From the NCBI GenBank assembly GCA_016721465.1, contig JADKIA010000022.1, positions 1 to 26,390 of the forward strand: a stretch of DNA of 26,390 bases, given 5' to 3'. The notes under the pieces are model-generated. The model had not been told where the DNA came from. It did no database searches and worked only from the letters and a program-made list of their open reading frames with translations. Below, in pieces: positions 1 through 9,105 of this stretch; within the stretch, counting starts at the first letter, position 1; each line of letters begins with the position of its first letter. Source of the stretch: Ideonella sp. Lineage in GTDB: Bacteria > Pseudomonadota > Gammaproteobacteria > Burkholderiales > Burkholderiaceae_C. Made by a program: the position numbers and the translations under genes.

Positions 1-121
1 GGTGGTGGTGGTGGTGGCGCCGGCGGTGGCGGCAGTGGCCGCAGCCACGGCTTGGGCCGCGATCCCGCGTGGCGGTGGCGGCGGTGGTGGTGGCTACGGT
101 GGTGGAAGCCAGGACTGCTGA
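1..121 (+). pseudogene. C-terminal tail of a glycine-rich protein (RNA-binding-protein-like), partial and frameshifted
   Basis: Only the 3' end is in the window. Frame 1 reads an almost pure Gly run (GGGGGGAGGGGSGRS) over the first 45 bases. Frame 2 then gives PRGGGGGGGGYGGGSQDC followed by TGA at 119-121. A shift between the two frames joins them into one Gly/Tyr/Arg-rich tail, typical of small bacterial RRM cold-inducible RNA-binding proteins in Burkholderiales. No RRM is visible because the body lies outside the window, so the family assignment is inference from composition only. A rho-independent terminator follows at 170-188, which supports a gene ending here on the plus strand. Confidence 0.4.
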
Positions 122-169
122 TCCAGCCAGTTCATCGCATTGGCGTGATGAGCGTTGATGTATCAATGG

Positions 170-188
170 GGCGCCTTCGGGCGCCTTT
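170..188 (+). terminator. Rho-independent terminator after the Gly-rich gene
   Basis: A 6-bp perfect GC stem (GGCGCC, 170-175 with 180-185) is closed by a TTCG tetraloop and followed by TTT. It lies about 50 bases after the stop of the Gly-rich gene. The U-tract is short but present only in the plus orientation. Confidence 0.65.
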
Positions 189-258
189 GTCGTTGTTGAC
201 CCGTCCCTGATCGGCTCGTCGTGGCTTCCATTGGCCCGGCACAGCTGCCATCGCAACG

Positions 259-1028
259 CTACTCGTGCTGCCGGCGGCCCGCGGCGACCATCTGGTCGAA
301 CACGACATTGGGCAATGCCCGCAGCAACAGCCACCACCGCCATCTGCCAGGGGATCACCCAGTAAGCTGGCACCCGCCTCGATGGCGCGAAACGCCTGGT
401 CGGCGAAATCCTTGGCGGACATCATGAACGGCATGCGGTCGTGGTTGCCGCGCGTCAGCGGTGTCGACATGGGCGGGCGAAATGGTCCGCACCGTGACGC
501 CCTGCGAGCAGCATTCGACCCGCAGGCTCATAATAGCCGATGGTGGCAGCCTTGGCACAACAATGCGCGCCAGCCCTGGCAGACTGCGGATGCCCGACGC
601 GCTGGCAATGCCCCGCAGGCGACCCGAACGGCACTGACGCATCAGCCCGACGAACGGCTGGAAGGTGGCCGCCATGCCGAGGATGGGCGTTGGGTTCTCG
701 TAAGGTGTGGCACGGATCACTTCCGGATCAGGGTCGGCGGTGTCGCCGACGCTGATGCCCGCACAGGCGATCACGGCATCAGGCAAGCCCTGGGCCGCGG
801 TACGAGCACGGCCCACGCGCCGGTTATGGACAGGACGCTGCGCACGTCGGCGGCGATACACCGCCACGATCAGTGCGAGCGCCCGTTCGCGCCCACTGCT
901 CGATCTCTGGCGCGCCGCTGCACCAGGGCCAGGCGCCAACCCGGCGAGTGGGCGCAGGCCAGCGCCTGGCCGATGCCACTGGAAACGCCCGTGATGTAGA
1001 CCAGCGGCGGGTGCGCCGGGGTCATCAT
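259..1028 (-). pseudogene. Short-chain dehydrogenase/reductase (SDR), frameshifted
   Basis: This is a classical SDR of about 255 residues, an NAD(P)-dependent oxidoreductase of unknown substrate. Near the N-terminus the Rossmann motif reads VYITGVSSGIGQALA (TGxxxGIG). Further on come ACAGIS (the NNAG position), a SASGIRSLPG segment (catalytic Ser region) and then a damaged YxxxK region. The C-terminal half reads SLRVECCSQGVTVRTISP and MSAKDFADQAFRAIEAGAS. The final stretch reads PNVVFDQMVAAGRRQHE to a TAG at 259-261. At least four frame changes are needed. The start ATG at 1026-1028 (a second ATG follows directly) overlaps the lptC stop as ATGA, so the two genes look translationally coupled. 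The lost Tyr-x-x-x-Lys frame may be a sequence error. Confidence 0.75.
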
Positions 1029-1731
1029 TTGCCCGCCCCCGTTGGACGGCCCGGCAGCACGATCCGGACAGGCCCGTCGGGCGCAGCATGCTCTGCAGGT
1101 GTGATCGTAGTCAGCCCACCTGCGCGTCACGCTGCCGGACGCCTGACCACCACCGGCGGGTGCGAGCGCAACCGCTCGAAGCGCTACGAAGGCGTGCGAA
1201 GATTCGCCCTCCAGCTCGATCGTGTCGGTGGGGCTCACCTGGGACGACCTTGGCCTCGCCCAGGAGCTGCACTTCGCTGACATCGCCGTTGGCCAACGCG
1301 CTTGGCGCTGGCGCGGGTGATACTGACCATCCGGGCGACACCGACTCGATGCGCACGCCGTCGATCTCGCGGCGGTCGGTGTCGGGTAGTGGCGCAGCAT
1401 GTCGCCCTCGATGCGCACGGCGAACCGCCCGTCAGGCGCGAAGCGCGTCAGGTTGAAGCCGCGCATGGTGTAGTCGGGATCGGTGCGCAGCGGCTGGATG
1501 GCGGGAGGGCCCCTCGATGCCAGGCGTGTGTGACCAGCCACGGTGCCGGTGGCCAACAAGGCCATCAACAGCGAGTGGCGGGTAGCTCGACAGCGCGTCA
1601 CGCCATCAGGCCGACCGGGGCACAGGAGGTGCCGTTCAACGACGGCTCCCAGGCCCAAGGGCCGGGGACACAGGCACCTCAGGCAGGTCCGGCAGGTGCA
1701 GTTCGGGTGCCGGGGTGGCGGTCGCGTTCAT
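1025..1731 (-). pseudogene. lptC: LPS export periplasmic/inner-membrane protein LptC, frameshifted
   Basis: LptC is the bitopic protein that links the LptBFG transporter to LptA and passes LPS across the periplasm. The best-preserved block is DPDYTMRGFNLTRFAPDGRF and the following AVRIEGDMLRHYP, the typical beta-jellyroll start. MRIESVSP and ALANGDVSEVQLLGEAKVV follow in other frames. The end reads GPVRIVLPGRPTGAGK then TGA. The single N-terminal membrane segment (LLLMALLALGT-like) is readable across two frames near 1540-1590. I chose ATG 1731 (MNATATPAPELHLPDLPE), which gives about 235 residues, slightly longer than usual. It lies downstream of kdsC on the same strand. LptC is normally essential, so the frameshifts are probably sequencing errors. 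Confidence 0.8.
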
Positions 1732-1804
1732 TGCGGCACCCTGGGGCCGGCGGCCCGTGCCTGGGTGAGGAGACCAGCCCCTTCGGGCGGCAGGGAGGGG
1801 ACTT

Positions 1805-2427
1805 TCACCGCGAATCCAGGGTGATGCGGTGCCCCTGCAACAGCGCGGCATGGCGGCCGTTGGCCATCAGCAGCAGATCGCAGAACTCGCGCGCCGCCCA
1901 GCGCCGCCGTGGGCAACCGTGACGTGGTGAGCCACGGCACGCACCTCGGCTTGCGCATTGGCAGGTGCGCAGGCAAAGGCAGCCCGCGTGAGCAGCGGAA
2001 GGTCGGGCCAATCCCGTCGCCCATCGCCGCCACCTCGTCCCAGCCCAGCTGCAGATTCGGCCAGCACCTGCTGCGCCAACGCCAACCGGTGGGCCACACC
2101 GTATAGTGCGCATGGCGCAAGCCGTCACCGCGGCCACACGGCGGCGCACGGCGGCCAATCGCGGCCCGTGATGATCACCGGCTGGATGCCACCCTGCCTT
2201 TGCAACTTCAGTCCGTGTCCGTCCAGCGCATGGAAGGCCTTGAACACCTCGCCCTGTTCGCCGATGAACAGGTGCCCGTCAGCGGGGATTTGAAGCACGC
2301 CATCCCCCCACGACCCTCGGGGAGACACCGCGCCAACCTGACGCCCCCCCCAGTCCCCCTTGCCCTGGGCAGGCCCCGCCACCCGCAAGCAGTTCGGGTG
2401 GAAGGGAGCTCAAGCCCCGGCAGTCAC
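1805..2427 (-). pseudogene. kdsC: 3-deoxy-D-manno-octulosonate 8-phosphate phosphatase KdsC, frameshifted
   Basis: KdsC is a HAD-superfamily phosphatase that makes KDO for the LPS inner core in the cytoplasm. Conserved blocks in order: DGHLFIGEQGEVFKAFHALD and GHGLKL, VIITGRD (motif II Thr/Ser region), ALAQQVLAE, DEVAAMGD with DWPDLP (motif IV), LTRAAFACAPANA and EVRAVAHHVT. The end reads AAREFCDLLLMANGRHAALL to the stop at 1805-1807. They fall in at least three frames. Motif I (usually DVDGVLTDG) is damaged: it reads GDGVLQIPADG, with the first Asp lost and about three extra residues. The start is uncertain; a GTG at 2427 followed by SSLPPELL in a shifted frame fits the family. The gene sits 16 bases after the kdsD stop, in operon. 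Confidence 0.8.
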
Positions 2428-2443
2428 GGCGTGGGTTGTCGGA

Positions 2444-3440
2444 TCAGATGACTTTGGCGCAGCAACTGCCGATGCTGAGCATGCCCACCAGCGTGCGCTG
2501 CGCGTCAGACACCAGCACCGAGGTGATGCCGTTGACTTCCATCAGCTCGGCTGCCCGCCGCCGCCAGTGCGTCGTCGCGGATCGTGCGCGGTTGGGTGTG
2601 CATCCCCTCGCCGGCGGTGAGCGTGCGCGGAGTCGGCACCACGCTCGACTTTGGCGGCGCAGGTCGCCGTCGGTGCCGTCGCCCAGCACCTGGCGCGCGG
2701 CATCGACCACGACGGCCGCGCCCGGGCCCTTGCCCGACATCTCGCGCATCATGTCCACACGGGCCGTGCCGGCCGACACGCAGGGCAACGCATCGCCGCT
2801 GACCATCAGGTCGCTCACGCGCGCCAACGGCTTGCGGCCCAGGCGCCGCCGAGGTGCGAGCGCGCAAAGTCCTCTTCACGAAAGCCCGTGCGTCGAGCGG
2901 GGCCACGGCCAGTCATCTCCCAGCGCCATCTGCGCGGTGGTGCTGGCCGTGGGCGCGGAGTTGAGCGGACAGGCCTCCTGGTCCACGGCCGAGGACGGCA
3001 CGATGTGCGCATGCGCAGCCAGCGTGGACTCGGCCCGGCCAGTCATGCCCACCACGGTGACGCCCGGGCGGCGCATGGTGGGCAGGATAACGTCGAGCTC
3101 CGGCGCTTTCGCCTGAGTTGGAAATGGCCAGCGCCACGTCCCCGGCCTTGACCATGCCCAGATCACCATGGCTGGCTTCGGCCGGGTGCACTGAGAACGC
3201 CGGCGTGCCGGTGGAGGCGAAGGTCGCGGCGATCTTGCCGGCCGACGCGACCACTCTACCCATGCCGCATCACCACGACACGACCTCGACAGGCCAACAT
3301 GGCCGCCACGGCCTCGGTGAAGCCCTCGCCCTGGCGCGGGATCAGCCGCGCAGCCTCCGCCGCCTCGATCTCGAAGGTCTCGGCGGCCAGACGCAACCGC
3401 GCTGCGGATCAAAGGTCGGTGGGGTCGGCATGTCGGACAT
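2444..3440 (-). pseudogene. kdsD: D-arabinose 5-phosphate isomerase KdsD (KpsF/GutQ family), frameshifted
   Basis: KdsD interconverts ribulose 5-phosphate and arabinose 5-phosphate, the first step of KDO synthesis. The N-terminal SIS domain is clear: KIAATFASTGTPAF, HPAEASHGDLGMVKAGDV, LAISNSGES, ELDVILPTMRRPGVTVVGMT, TLAAHAHIV, DQEACPLN and APTASTTAQMALGD. Then comes a CBS pair: ARVSDLMVSGDALPCVS with MMREMSGKGPGAAVVVD, and LTAGEGMHTQPRTIR with AAELMEVNGITSVLVSDAQR. The end resembles the usual C-terminal RAKVI before TGA at 2444-2446. The start ATG 3440 (MSDMPTPPTFDPQR) gives about 330 residues, the normal length. Several frame changes break it. It is divergent from the antiporter gene, and the 124 bases between them must hold both promoters. 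Confidence 0.85.
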
Positions 3441-3564
3441 CGCTGCACGCTGGTCGGCATCGCGCGCCCGTCGCTTAGGATGGCCCATTCTGGGTGGGGC
3501 CTGCAGCGCCGGGTGCGGCCAGCCCACCGCGTTGCCGTCGACTCAATGTCTCGCCTTCGAGGCC

Positions 3565-5560
3565 ATGGCCACCACCCCTCGAACTCGTGTTGCTGTACCT
3601 GATGGCCGCGGTGGCGGGCGTGGTGGTGTGCCGCATGCTCAAACTGCCACCGATGTTGGGCTACTGGGTGGTGGGCGTGTTGATCAGCCCGAACGCGCTG
3701 GCGCTGGCCAAGGTTCGGCCGGCGTGAAATACCTGGCCGAATTCGGCGTCGTGTTCCTGATGTTCGTGATCGGTCTGGAGTTCAGCCTGCCCAAGCTGCG
3801 CAACATGCGTACGCTGGTGTTCCGGGCTGGGCATGTCGCGGGTGGTGCTCACCACACTGGGCGCCGTGCTGGGCAATGTCCTGTTGGCGGCAGCCTTCGC
3901 GTGGCTCGGGCGCAGCTGGCAGCTGGGATGGCGGGGCGCGATCGCCTTAGGTGCGGCGATGGCCGTGTCGTCCACGGCCATCGTCGTCAAGCTGATGTCG
4001 GAGCGCCTGGAGCTGGAGTCCGAACACGGCAAGCGCGTGATGGGCGTGCTGCTGTTCCAGGACCTGGCCGTGGTGCCCCTGCTGGTGTTGATTCCGGCGC
4101 TTGGCGACAGCGGCGAGACGATGGTGCGCACGCTGCTGTTCGCTCTGGCCAAGGCCGCCGTGCTGCTCACGCTGCTGCTGGTCGGCGGCCAGCGCGTGAT
4201 CGCGCTGGTGGCTCACCTTGGTGCCGCGGCGCAAGAGCGAAGAACTGTTCGTGCTGAACCTGCTGTTGGTGACGCTGGGCCTGACCTACCTCACCGAGCA
4301 CGCCGGTCTGTCGCTGGCGCTGGGCGCCTTCGTCGCCGGCATGTTGATCGCCGAGACCGAGTACAAGCACCAGGTCGAGACCGACATCCGTCCCTTCACG
4401 ACCTGCTGCTGGGCCTGTTCTTCATCACCATCGGCATGAAGCTGGATTGGCATCCGGTGTGGGACCAATGGTTGCTCGTGCTGATGCTCACCACCGGCCC
4501 GGTGGTGGCCCGAAGCCGCGCTCGTGGCCCTGCTGGCGCGCGCCTTCCAGGCCACGCCGGGCGTGGCCATCCGCACAGGCCTGTACCTGGCGCAAGCCGG
4601 CGAGTTCGGCTTTGTGCTGCTCACCCTCGGCGCCGACGAAGGCCTGGTTGGCCACCAGTGGCTGAGCCCCGTGCTGGCCAGCATGGTGTTATCGATGCTG
4701 GCCACGCCCTTCATCGTGATGGCCAGCGGCTGGATCGTGATGAAGCTGTCGGCCAACGAGTGGATGCTGCAATCGCTGCGGCTCACGTCCATCGCCAGAA
4801 GGCCATCCACACCAGGTCGCATGTGATCATTTGCGGCTACGGCCGCGGTGGCCAGAACCTGGCGCGCCTGCTGGAACCCGAGGGCATCCCTACCATGGCG
4901 CTGGACCTGGACCCGGACCGCGTGCGCCAGGCCGCCGCCGCCGGGGCAAAGCGTGGTCTTCGGCGACGCTGCCCGCCTGCCCAGCCTGATGGCCGCCGGG
5001 CTGGCACGGGCGTCCGCGGTCGTGGTGAGCTATCCCGACACGCCGTCGGCGCTGAAGATCCTGCAGCTGGTGCGCGAGCATGCGCCCAGGGCGCCGGTGA
5101 TCGTGCGCACCATCGACGACAGCGACCTCGAACGCCTGCGCGAAGCCGGTGCCACCGAGGTGGTGCCCGGGGCCATCGAAGGATCGCTGATGCTGGCCGC
5201 CAGGCGCTGGTGCTGGTGGGTGTGCCGATGCGCCGCGTGGTGCGCCTGACCGGGACGCTCGTGATGCGCGCTACTCCCTGCTGCGCGGCTACTTCCACGG
5301 CGCCGACGACGACACCGCCGAAGAGCTGCACCAGGCCCGCCTGGCCAGCGTACCTGCCGATGGCCGCGGCCTGCCTGGGGCGCCCGCTGTCGGCACTGGC
5401 CCTGCATGCCATCGGCGTGCAGGTGGTGACAGTGCGCCATGCCGGAGGCCGCGTGGTGCCCGGCGCCGACACGCTGCTGTTGAGCGCCGGCGACACCCTG
5501 GTGCTGTCCGGCCTGCCCGAGCCGCTGGCTCTGGCCGAAGCCAAACTGATGCGAGGCTGA
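3565..5560 (+). pseudogene. CPA2-family monovalent cation:proton antiporter (KefB/KefC type), frameshifted
   Basis: This is an inner-membrane K+/H+ or Na+/H+ antiporter with a cytoplasmic nucleotide-binding regulator. The membrane part starts with LELVLLYLMAAVAGVVVCRM and LKLPPMLGYWVVGVLI, then EFGVVFLMFVIGLEFSLPKL, IALGAAMAVSSTAIVVKLMS, VMGVLLFQDLAVVPLLVLIP, HAGLSLALGAFVAGMLIAET and GLFFITIGMKLDW. A TrkA-N (RCK) domain follows: HVIICGYGRGGQNLARLLE and VVFGDAARLPSLMAAGLARA. A TrkA-C-like end reads ADTLLLSAGDTLVLSGLPEP. The total of about 665 residues is normal for the family. ATG 3565 needs a one-base shift to enter the first membrane helix. The protein changes frame about eight times, close to once every 250 bases. 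apt starts 4 bases after its stop. Confidence 0.85.
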
Positions 5561-5564
5561 CCCC

Positions 5565-6045
5565 ATGAAACACGAACGAGCCCAGACCCTGCCCGCCGAG
5601 TACATCCCGCAGCCACATCCGCACCGTGCCGGACTGGCCGGCACCGGGTGTGCAATTTCGCGACATCACGCCGCTGCTGTCCACCCACGCGTCTTCCGCG
5701 TGTTGATCGATGAATTCGTTCACCGCTACTTCGACGTGCGGCCTGCGACCATCGCCGGGCTGGATGCGCGTGGCTTCATCATCGGCTCGGTGCTGGCCTA
5801 CGAAGCTGAACGTCGGCTTCGTGCCCATCCGCAAGAAGGGCAAGCTGCCCTACACAACGGTTGAAGAAAGCTATGAGCTCAGTACGGATCGGCCACGGTG
5901 GAGATGCACACCGATGCCGTGAAGCCCGGCGACCGAGTGCTGCTGATAGACGACCTGATCGCCACCGGCGGCACCATGATGGCGGGCAAGAAACTGCTGG
6001 AAAAGTTGGGCGCCACCGTGACCGAAGGTGCGGCCATCGTCGATT
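5565..6045 (+). pseudogene. apt: Adenine phosphoribosyltransferase, frameshifted and cut off at its C-terminus
   Basis: Apt salvages adenine with PRPP to AMP in the cytoplasm. It starts at ATG 5565 (MKHERAQTLPAEYI). In the next frame it reads RSHIRTVPDWPAPGVQFRDI and TPLL, then RVLIDEFVHRYFDVRPATIA, GLDARGFIIGSVLAYE and VPIRKKGKLPYTTVEESYEL. The PRPP-binding motif reads RVLLIDDLIATGGTMMAGKK at about 5936-5995. The reading stops being Apt at GAAIVD (about 6040), where the usual last 25-30 residues (DLPELGGS...) should follow. Instead the sequence runs straight into the convergent glucokinase-regulator gene, itself truncated at the same point. The internal frameshifts resemble sequence errors. 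The lost end looks like a deletion or mis-join. Confidence 0.85.
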
Positions 6046-6052
6046 GCGCGCC

Positions 6053-7637
6053 TTAGGCGCGGTCAGCCGCCTCCAGCAGCTCGGGAACGCGGCCGTGGCC
6101 GCTGACCAGCACGGCCACGTCGCGTGCCCAGCACGTTGGCGCTGAGCAGTTGCAGGCGCGGGTCGGTGCAGGCATTGCAGGCGATGCCGAAGCGCAGGAC
6201 CAGAACTGAGCATCGTTGGCCACCACGCTGTAGTGGCCAACGGCATGAAACTCGATGCGCTGCGCGCCGTTGAGCAGCTCGATGGCACGGTCGATCGTGT
6301 CGCGGTTGAGCTGGTCGCGCAGCTGCAGGATGGCGGCCGCGGTGTTGCCCAGCACCTTGTCGCCGAGCTCGGCCATCGAGTCGTCGCCGGTCACCTGGGC
6401 ATGCATCAAGGGCACGGTGCCGGTGAGGCCCGAAGCCAGGCGCAGCTTGAAATCCGACAAGCCCTCGCAGCCCAACGATCGACAGAACCGGATCACCGTG
6501 GGCTGGCTGACGTTAGCCGCCCTGGCGATCTCGGCAATGGGGTCGTTGAGCGCGGCGCGGGGGTGCGCCAGCACCTGCTCGGCCACGCGCTTCTCGGCGG
6601 GCGAGAGGTCGGCCAGACCGCGCTGGATCTGATCGAGGATGGCCGAACGCGGCGCGCCTTGCAGCGCGCGCAGCTGCGACTGCAGGATGGCGGAGGCACC
6701 GACGAAGGTGGCGTTCTCGGCGGTGATCACGAAGGTGGGGATGCCACGCACGTAGTCGGTGAATCGACCCTTGTCTTCGAAGCGGGCACGGAAACCCGAG
6801 TTCACGAAATGCTCGCCCAGCCGCGGCACGATGCCGCCGCCGATGTAGATGCCGCCCAGCGCGCCCAGCGTCACCGCCAGATTGGCCGCGGCGGTGCCGA
6901 GCAGGAGACAGAACACCTCGATCGCCTCGGCCGCCAGCGCGTCGCTGCCATCCATCGCGCGCGCGGTGATGTCGGGCGCCGACAGGTCGGCCGCATCGGG
7001 CCGGCCCGCTCGATCGGCCAGCGCGCGGTAGATCAGCTCCAGGCCCCGGCCGGACAACAGGCGCTCGAAGGACACATGGCGGTACTTCTGCCACGCAAAG
7101 CGAAGGATCGCCAGCTCTCGCTCGTCGCGCGGCGCAAGTTGGCGTGTCCACCCTCGGTGCCCAGCGCCACCCAACCGTCGGCCGCGGGGATCAGCCCCGA
7201 GACGCCCAGCCCCGTGCCCGCGCCCAGCACACCCACCACGCTTTGCTGGCGCGGCTCTCCACCGCCCACTTGCCGACGTTCCTGCGGCCCCAGGCGGCAC
7301 GGCCATAGCCAGCGCGGTGAAGTCGTTCACCACCACCAGCGTGTCGAGCGCAAGGCGCTCGCGCATCTCCTCGATAGAGAACTGCCAGTGGTAGTTGGTC
7401 ATGCGCGCACGGAGTCACCCTCCACCGGGTTGGCGATGGCCACGGCCGGATGCAGGATCCGCCCCAGACTCGCCGGCAAGGTCGCCAGGTAGGCACTCAC
7501 GGCCGCGTGGAAATCGGCGTGCTCGGCGCAGCGCAGCGAGGCCCGGTGTTCGAAGCGGCCGATCGCTGTTTCCAACGCAAAGCGCGCGTAGGTGCCGCCG
7601 ATGTCGGCAATCGACGGGGCGAGTCAAAATCGGTCAT
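6053..7637 (-). pseudogene. glk: Bifunctional glucokinase / RpiR (HexR-like) transcriptional regulator, frameshifted, C-terminus missing
   Basis: The N-terminal half is glucokinase: IADIGGTYAR at the start (split over frames), NYHWQFSIEEMRERLALDTL with VVVNDFTALAMAVP, GVLGAGTGLGVSGLIP (ATP/phosphate loop), YRHVSFERLLSGRGLELIYR, LGGIYIGGGIVPRLGEHFVN and SGFRARFEDKGRF. The C-terminal half is RpiR-type: an HTH_6 domain (LADLSPAEKRVAEQVLAHP to NVSQPTVIRFCRSLGCEGLS) and a SIS domain (IELLNGAQRIEFHAVGHYSV, DVAVLVSGHGRVPELLEAAD). This is the Burkholderia-type Glk-HexR fusion, normally about 620-640 residues. Here it stops inside the SIS domain, roughly 80-90 residues short, at the junction with apt. 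ATG 7637 (MTDFDSP) was chosen; an in-frame ATG lies at 7649. HexR-box-like sites lie upstream, so autoregulation is possible. Confidence 0.85.
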
Positions 7638-7697
7638 GGTGATGGACATCCGGTGTGCCAATGCGCCTGGGATCAGCTCTGGCGCATGAAACCTCGA

Positions 7698-7712
7698 AGT
7701 AACATGACTACA
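7698..7712. promoter_or_regulatory. HexR-box-like operator, imperfect
   Basis: AGTAACATGACTACA matches the perfect copies in this window (TGTAGTCTGACTACA) at 11 of 15 positions. The right arm GACTACA is intact. It lies 61 bases before the start of the fused glucokinase-regulator gene on the minus strand. Confidence 0.4.
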
Positions 7713-7787
7713 TGAGGGACGACGCCAAGCGCGTTGTTGCCCTAGTGCATCGCCACGGTATCGCGTAAGCCTGTCTTGCCGGGATGC

Positions 7788-7802
7788 TGTAGTTTTGCTA
7801 CC
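7788..7802. promoter_or_regulatory. HexR-box-like operator, imperfect
   Basis: TGTAGTTTTGCTACC keeps both GTAG and CTAC arms at the 5-base spacing and matches the perfect copy at 11 of 15 positions. It lies about 145 bases before the plus-strand glucokinase. Confidence 0.45.
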
Positions 7803-7945
7803 TTCTCACTTTGTCATCGCGCCGACCATGGGTCGGGCCGCCGATCAAGCCGGATACGAACAGCCATGGTTGGGTTTGAATCGAAAGCAGCGGCGCGGGC
7901 CGTCGGGGATGGTAAGGGACGCTGGCCGGCAACCAGTGCCCTGCC

Positions 7946-8970
7946 ATGGTGCCCACGGTGAACGCCATGGACCCGCACCTGGCCATGGCGGCGGCCCAGC
8001 GGCGCGTGGCCTGCCCTGGCTGGTGGGCGACATCAGCGGCACCAATGCCCGCCTGGGTTGGGTCACCGACCCGGCCTTGCCCGCCGAGCATGTGCGCACG
8101 CTGCCCGTGGCCGAGCACGCCGACCCGGCCGCGGCCGTGAAGGCCTACCTCGCCGGGCTGCCCCTGCGACCAGGCGCCTCCCGGGTGCCAAGGCACGCCG
8201 CGCTGGCAGTGGCCACGGCCATCACCAGCGACCGGTCGAAATGACGAACAGCCCCTGGCGGTTTTCGCGCCAGGCGCTGCAGCGCCAACTCGGCCTCCAG
8301 TCGCTGGCGGTGCTGAACGACTTCGAGGCGTTGGCCCTGTCCCTGCCCCGCCTCGGGCCCTAGCAGTTGCGATCGCACGGCCTGCCGGTGAGGCCCACGG
8401 CACCATGGCGGTCATCGGCCCCGGCACCGGCCTGGGCGTGGCCGGCCTGGTGCAGACGGCCCATGGCTGGACGGCCCTTCCGGGCGAGGGCGGCCATGCC
8501 ACCTTGAGCGCAGCGGACGATTTCGAGGCGCAGCTGCTGGCCCATGTCAGGCGGCACCATGAACACGTGTCGGCCGAACGGCTGTTGTCGGGCATCGGCC
8601 TGCCACGCTGCACCGGGCCGTGGCCGCCGTGCTGAGGCGGCGCACCCCAGCTCAGCGCCAGGACATCGTGGCGCGAGGCTGCGCCGGCGAGGATCCCCTG
8701 TGCGAGCGCACGCTCGATGCCTTTTGCGCGCTGCTGGGTGGCTTTGCCGGCAACGTGGCGCTCACTTTGGGTGCAAGAGGTGGCGTCTACATCGGGGGGG
8801 GCATCGTGCCGCGCCTGGGCGACTACTTCTTCGCCTCGCGCTTCCGTGAACGCTTCGAGGCCAAGGGGCGCTTCCGCAGCTACCTGGAAGCCATCCCCAC
8901 CGCGTTGATCACGGACACGCTGGTGGCGTTGACAGGCGCGGCCGTGGCGATCGAGCAAGCCACGGCCTGA
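7946..8970 (+). pseudogene. glk: Second glucokinase, frameshifted
   Basis: A stand-alone glucokinase of about 340 residues that phosphorylates cytoplasmic glucose with ATP. Motifs in order: LVGDISGTNARLGWVTDPAL (N-terminal phosphate loop), AALAVATAITSDR, NSPWRFSRQALQRQLGLQSL with AVLNDFEALALSLP, GPGTGLGVAGLVQTAHGW with EGGHATLS, HEHVSAERLLSGIGLP, GFAGNVALTLGARGGVYIGG with GIVPRLGDYFFASRFRERFE. It ends at TGA 8968-8970 without a regulator domain, unlike its divergent neighbour. The first codons are unclear: ATG 7946 and ATG 7967 are both possible and the frame changes before the first motif. About five frame changes break it. A MATE gene converges on it. Confidence 0.8.
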
Positions 8971-9105
8971 GGCCTTGCGGTCATCCGCCGAGCGGGGCGG
9001 CGTGGCGCTGTACTCCGCGAATGTCCCCCGCCATCGGCCTGAAGGCCGCTGGCTCCTCCTCTTTTCGCTGCGCACAGCGCCACGCCCGCCCGCTCGGCTC
9101 GCGCC

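Larger units (their letters stand above)
7638..7945. promoter_or_regulatory. Divergent intergenic region between the two glucokinase genes
   Basis: About 308 bases separate the starts of the two divergent glucokinases. I see no gene in it. It carries two imperfect copies of the GTAG-N5-CTAC palindrome (7698-7712 and 7788-7802), placed to control either promoter. I could not pick convincing -35/-10 hexamers. Confidence 0.5.

Noticed and set aside
1..45. GGT-repeat run as a microsatellite or a repeat array
   Set aside because: It encodes a Gly-rich protein tail with codon-level repetition; no spacer-repeat pattern or CRISPR-like unit is present.
9035..9048. Small hairpin (CGGCC TGAA GGCCG) between the convergent second glucokinase and MATE gene
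   Set aside because: The stem is only 5 bp and the T-rich stretch is not adjacent, so it cannot be called a terminator with confidence.
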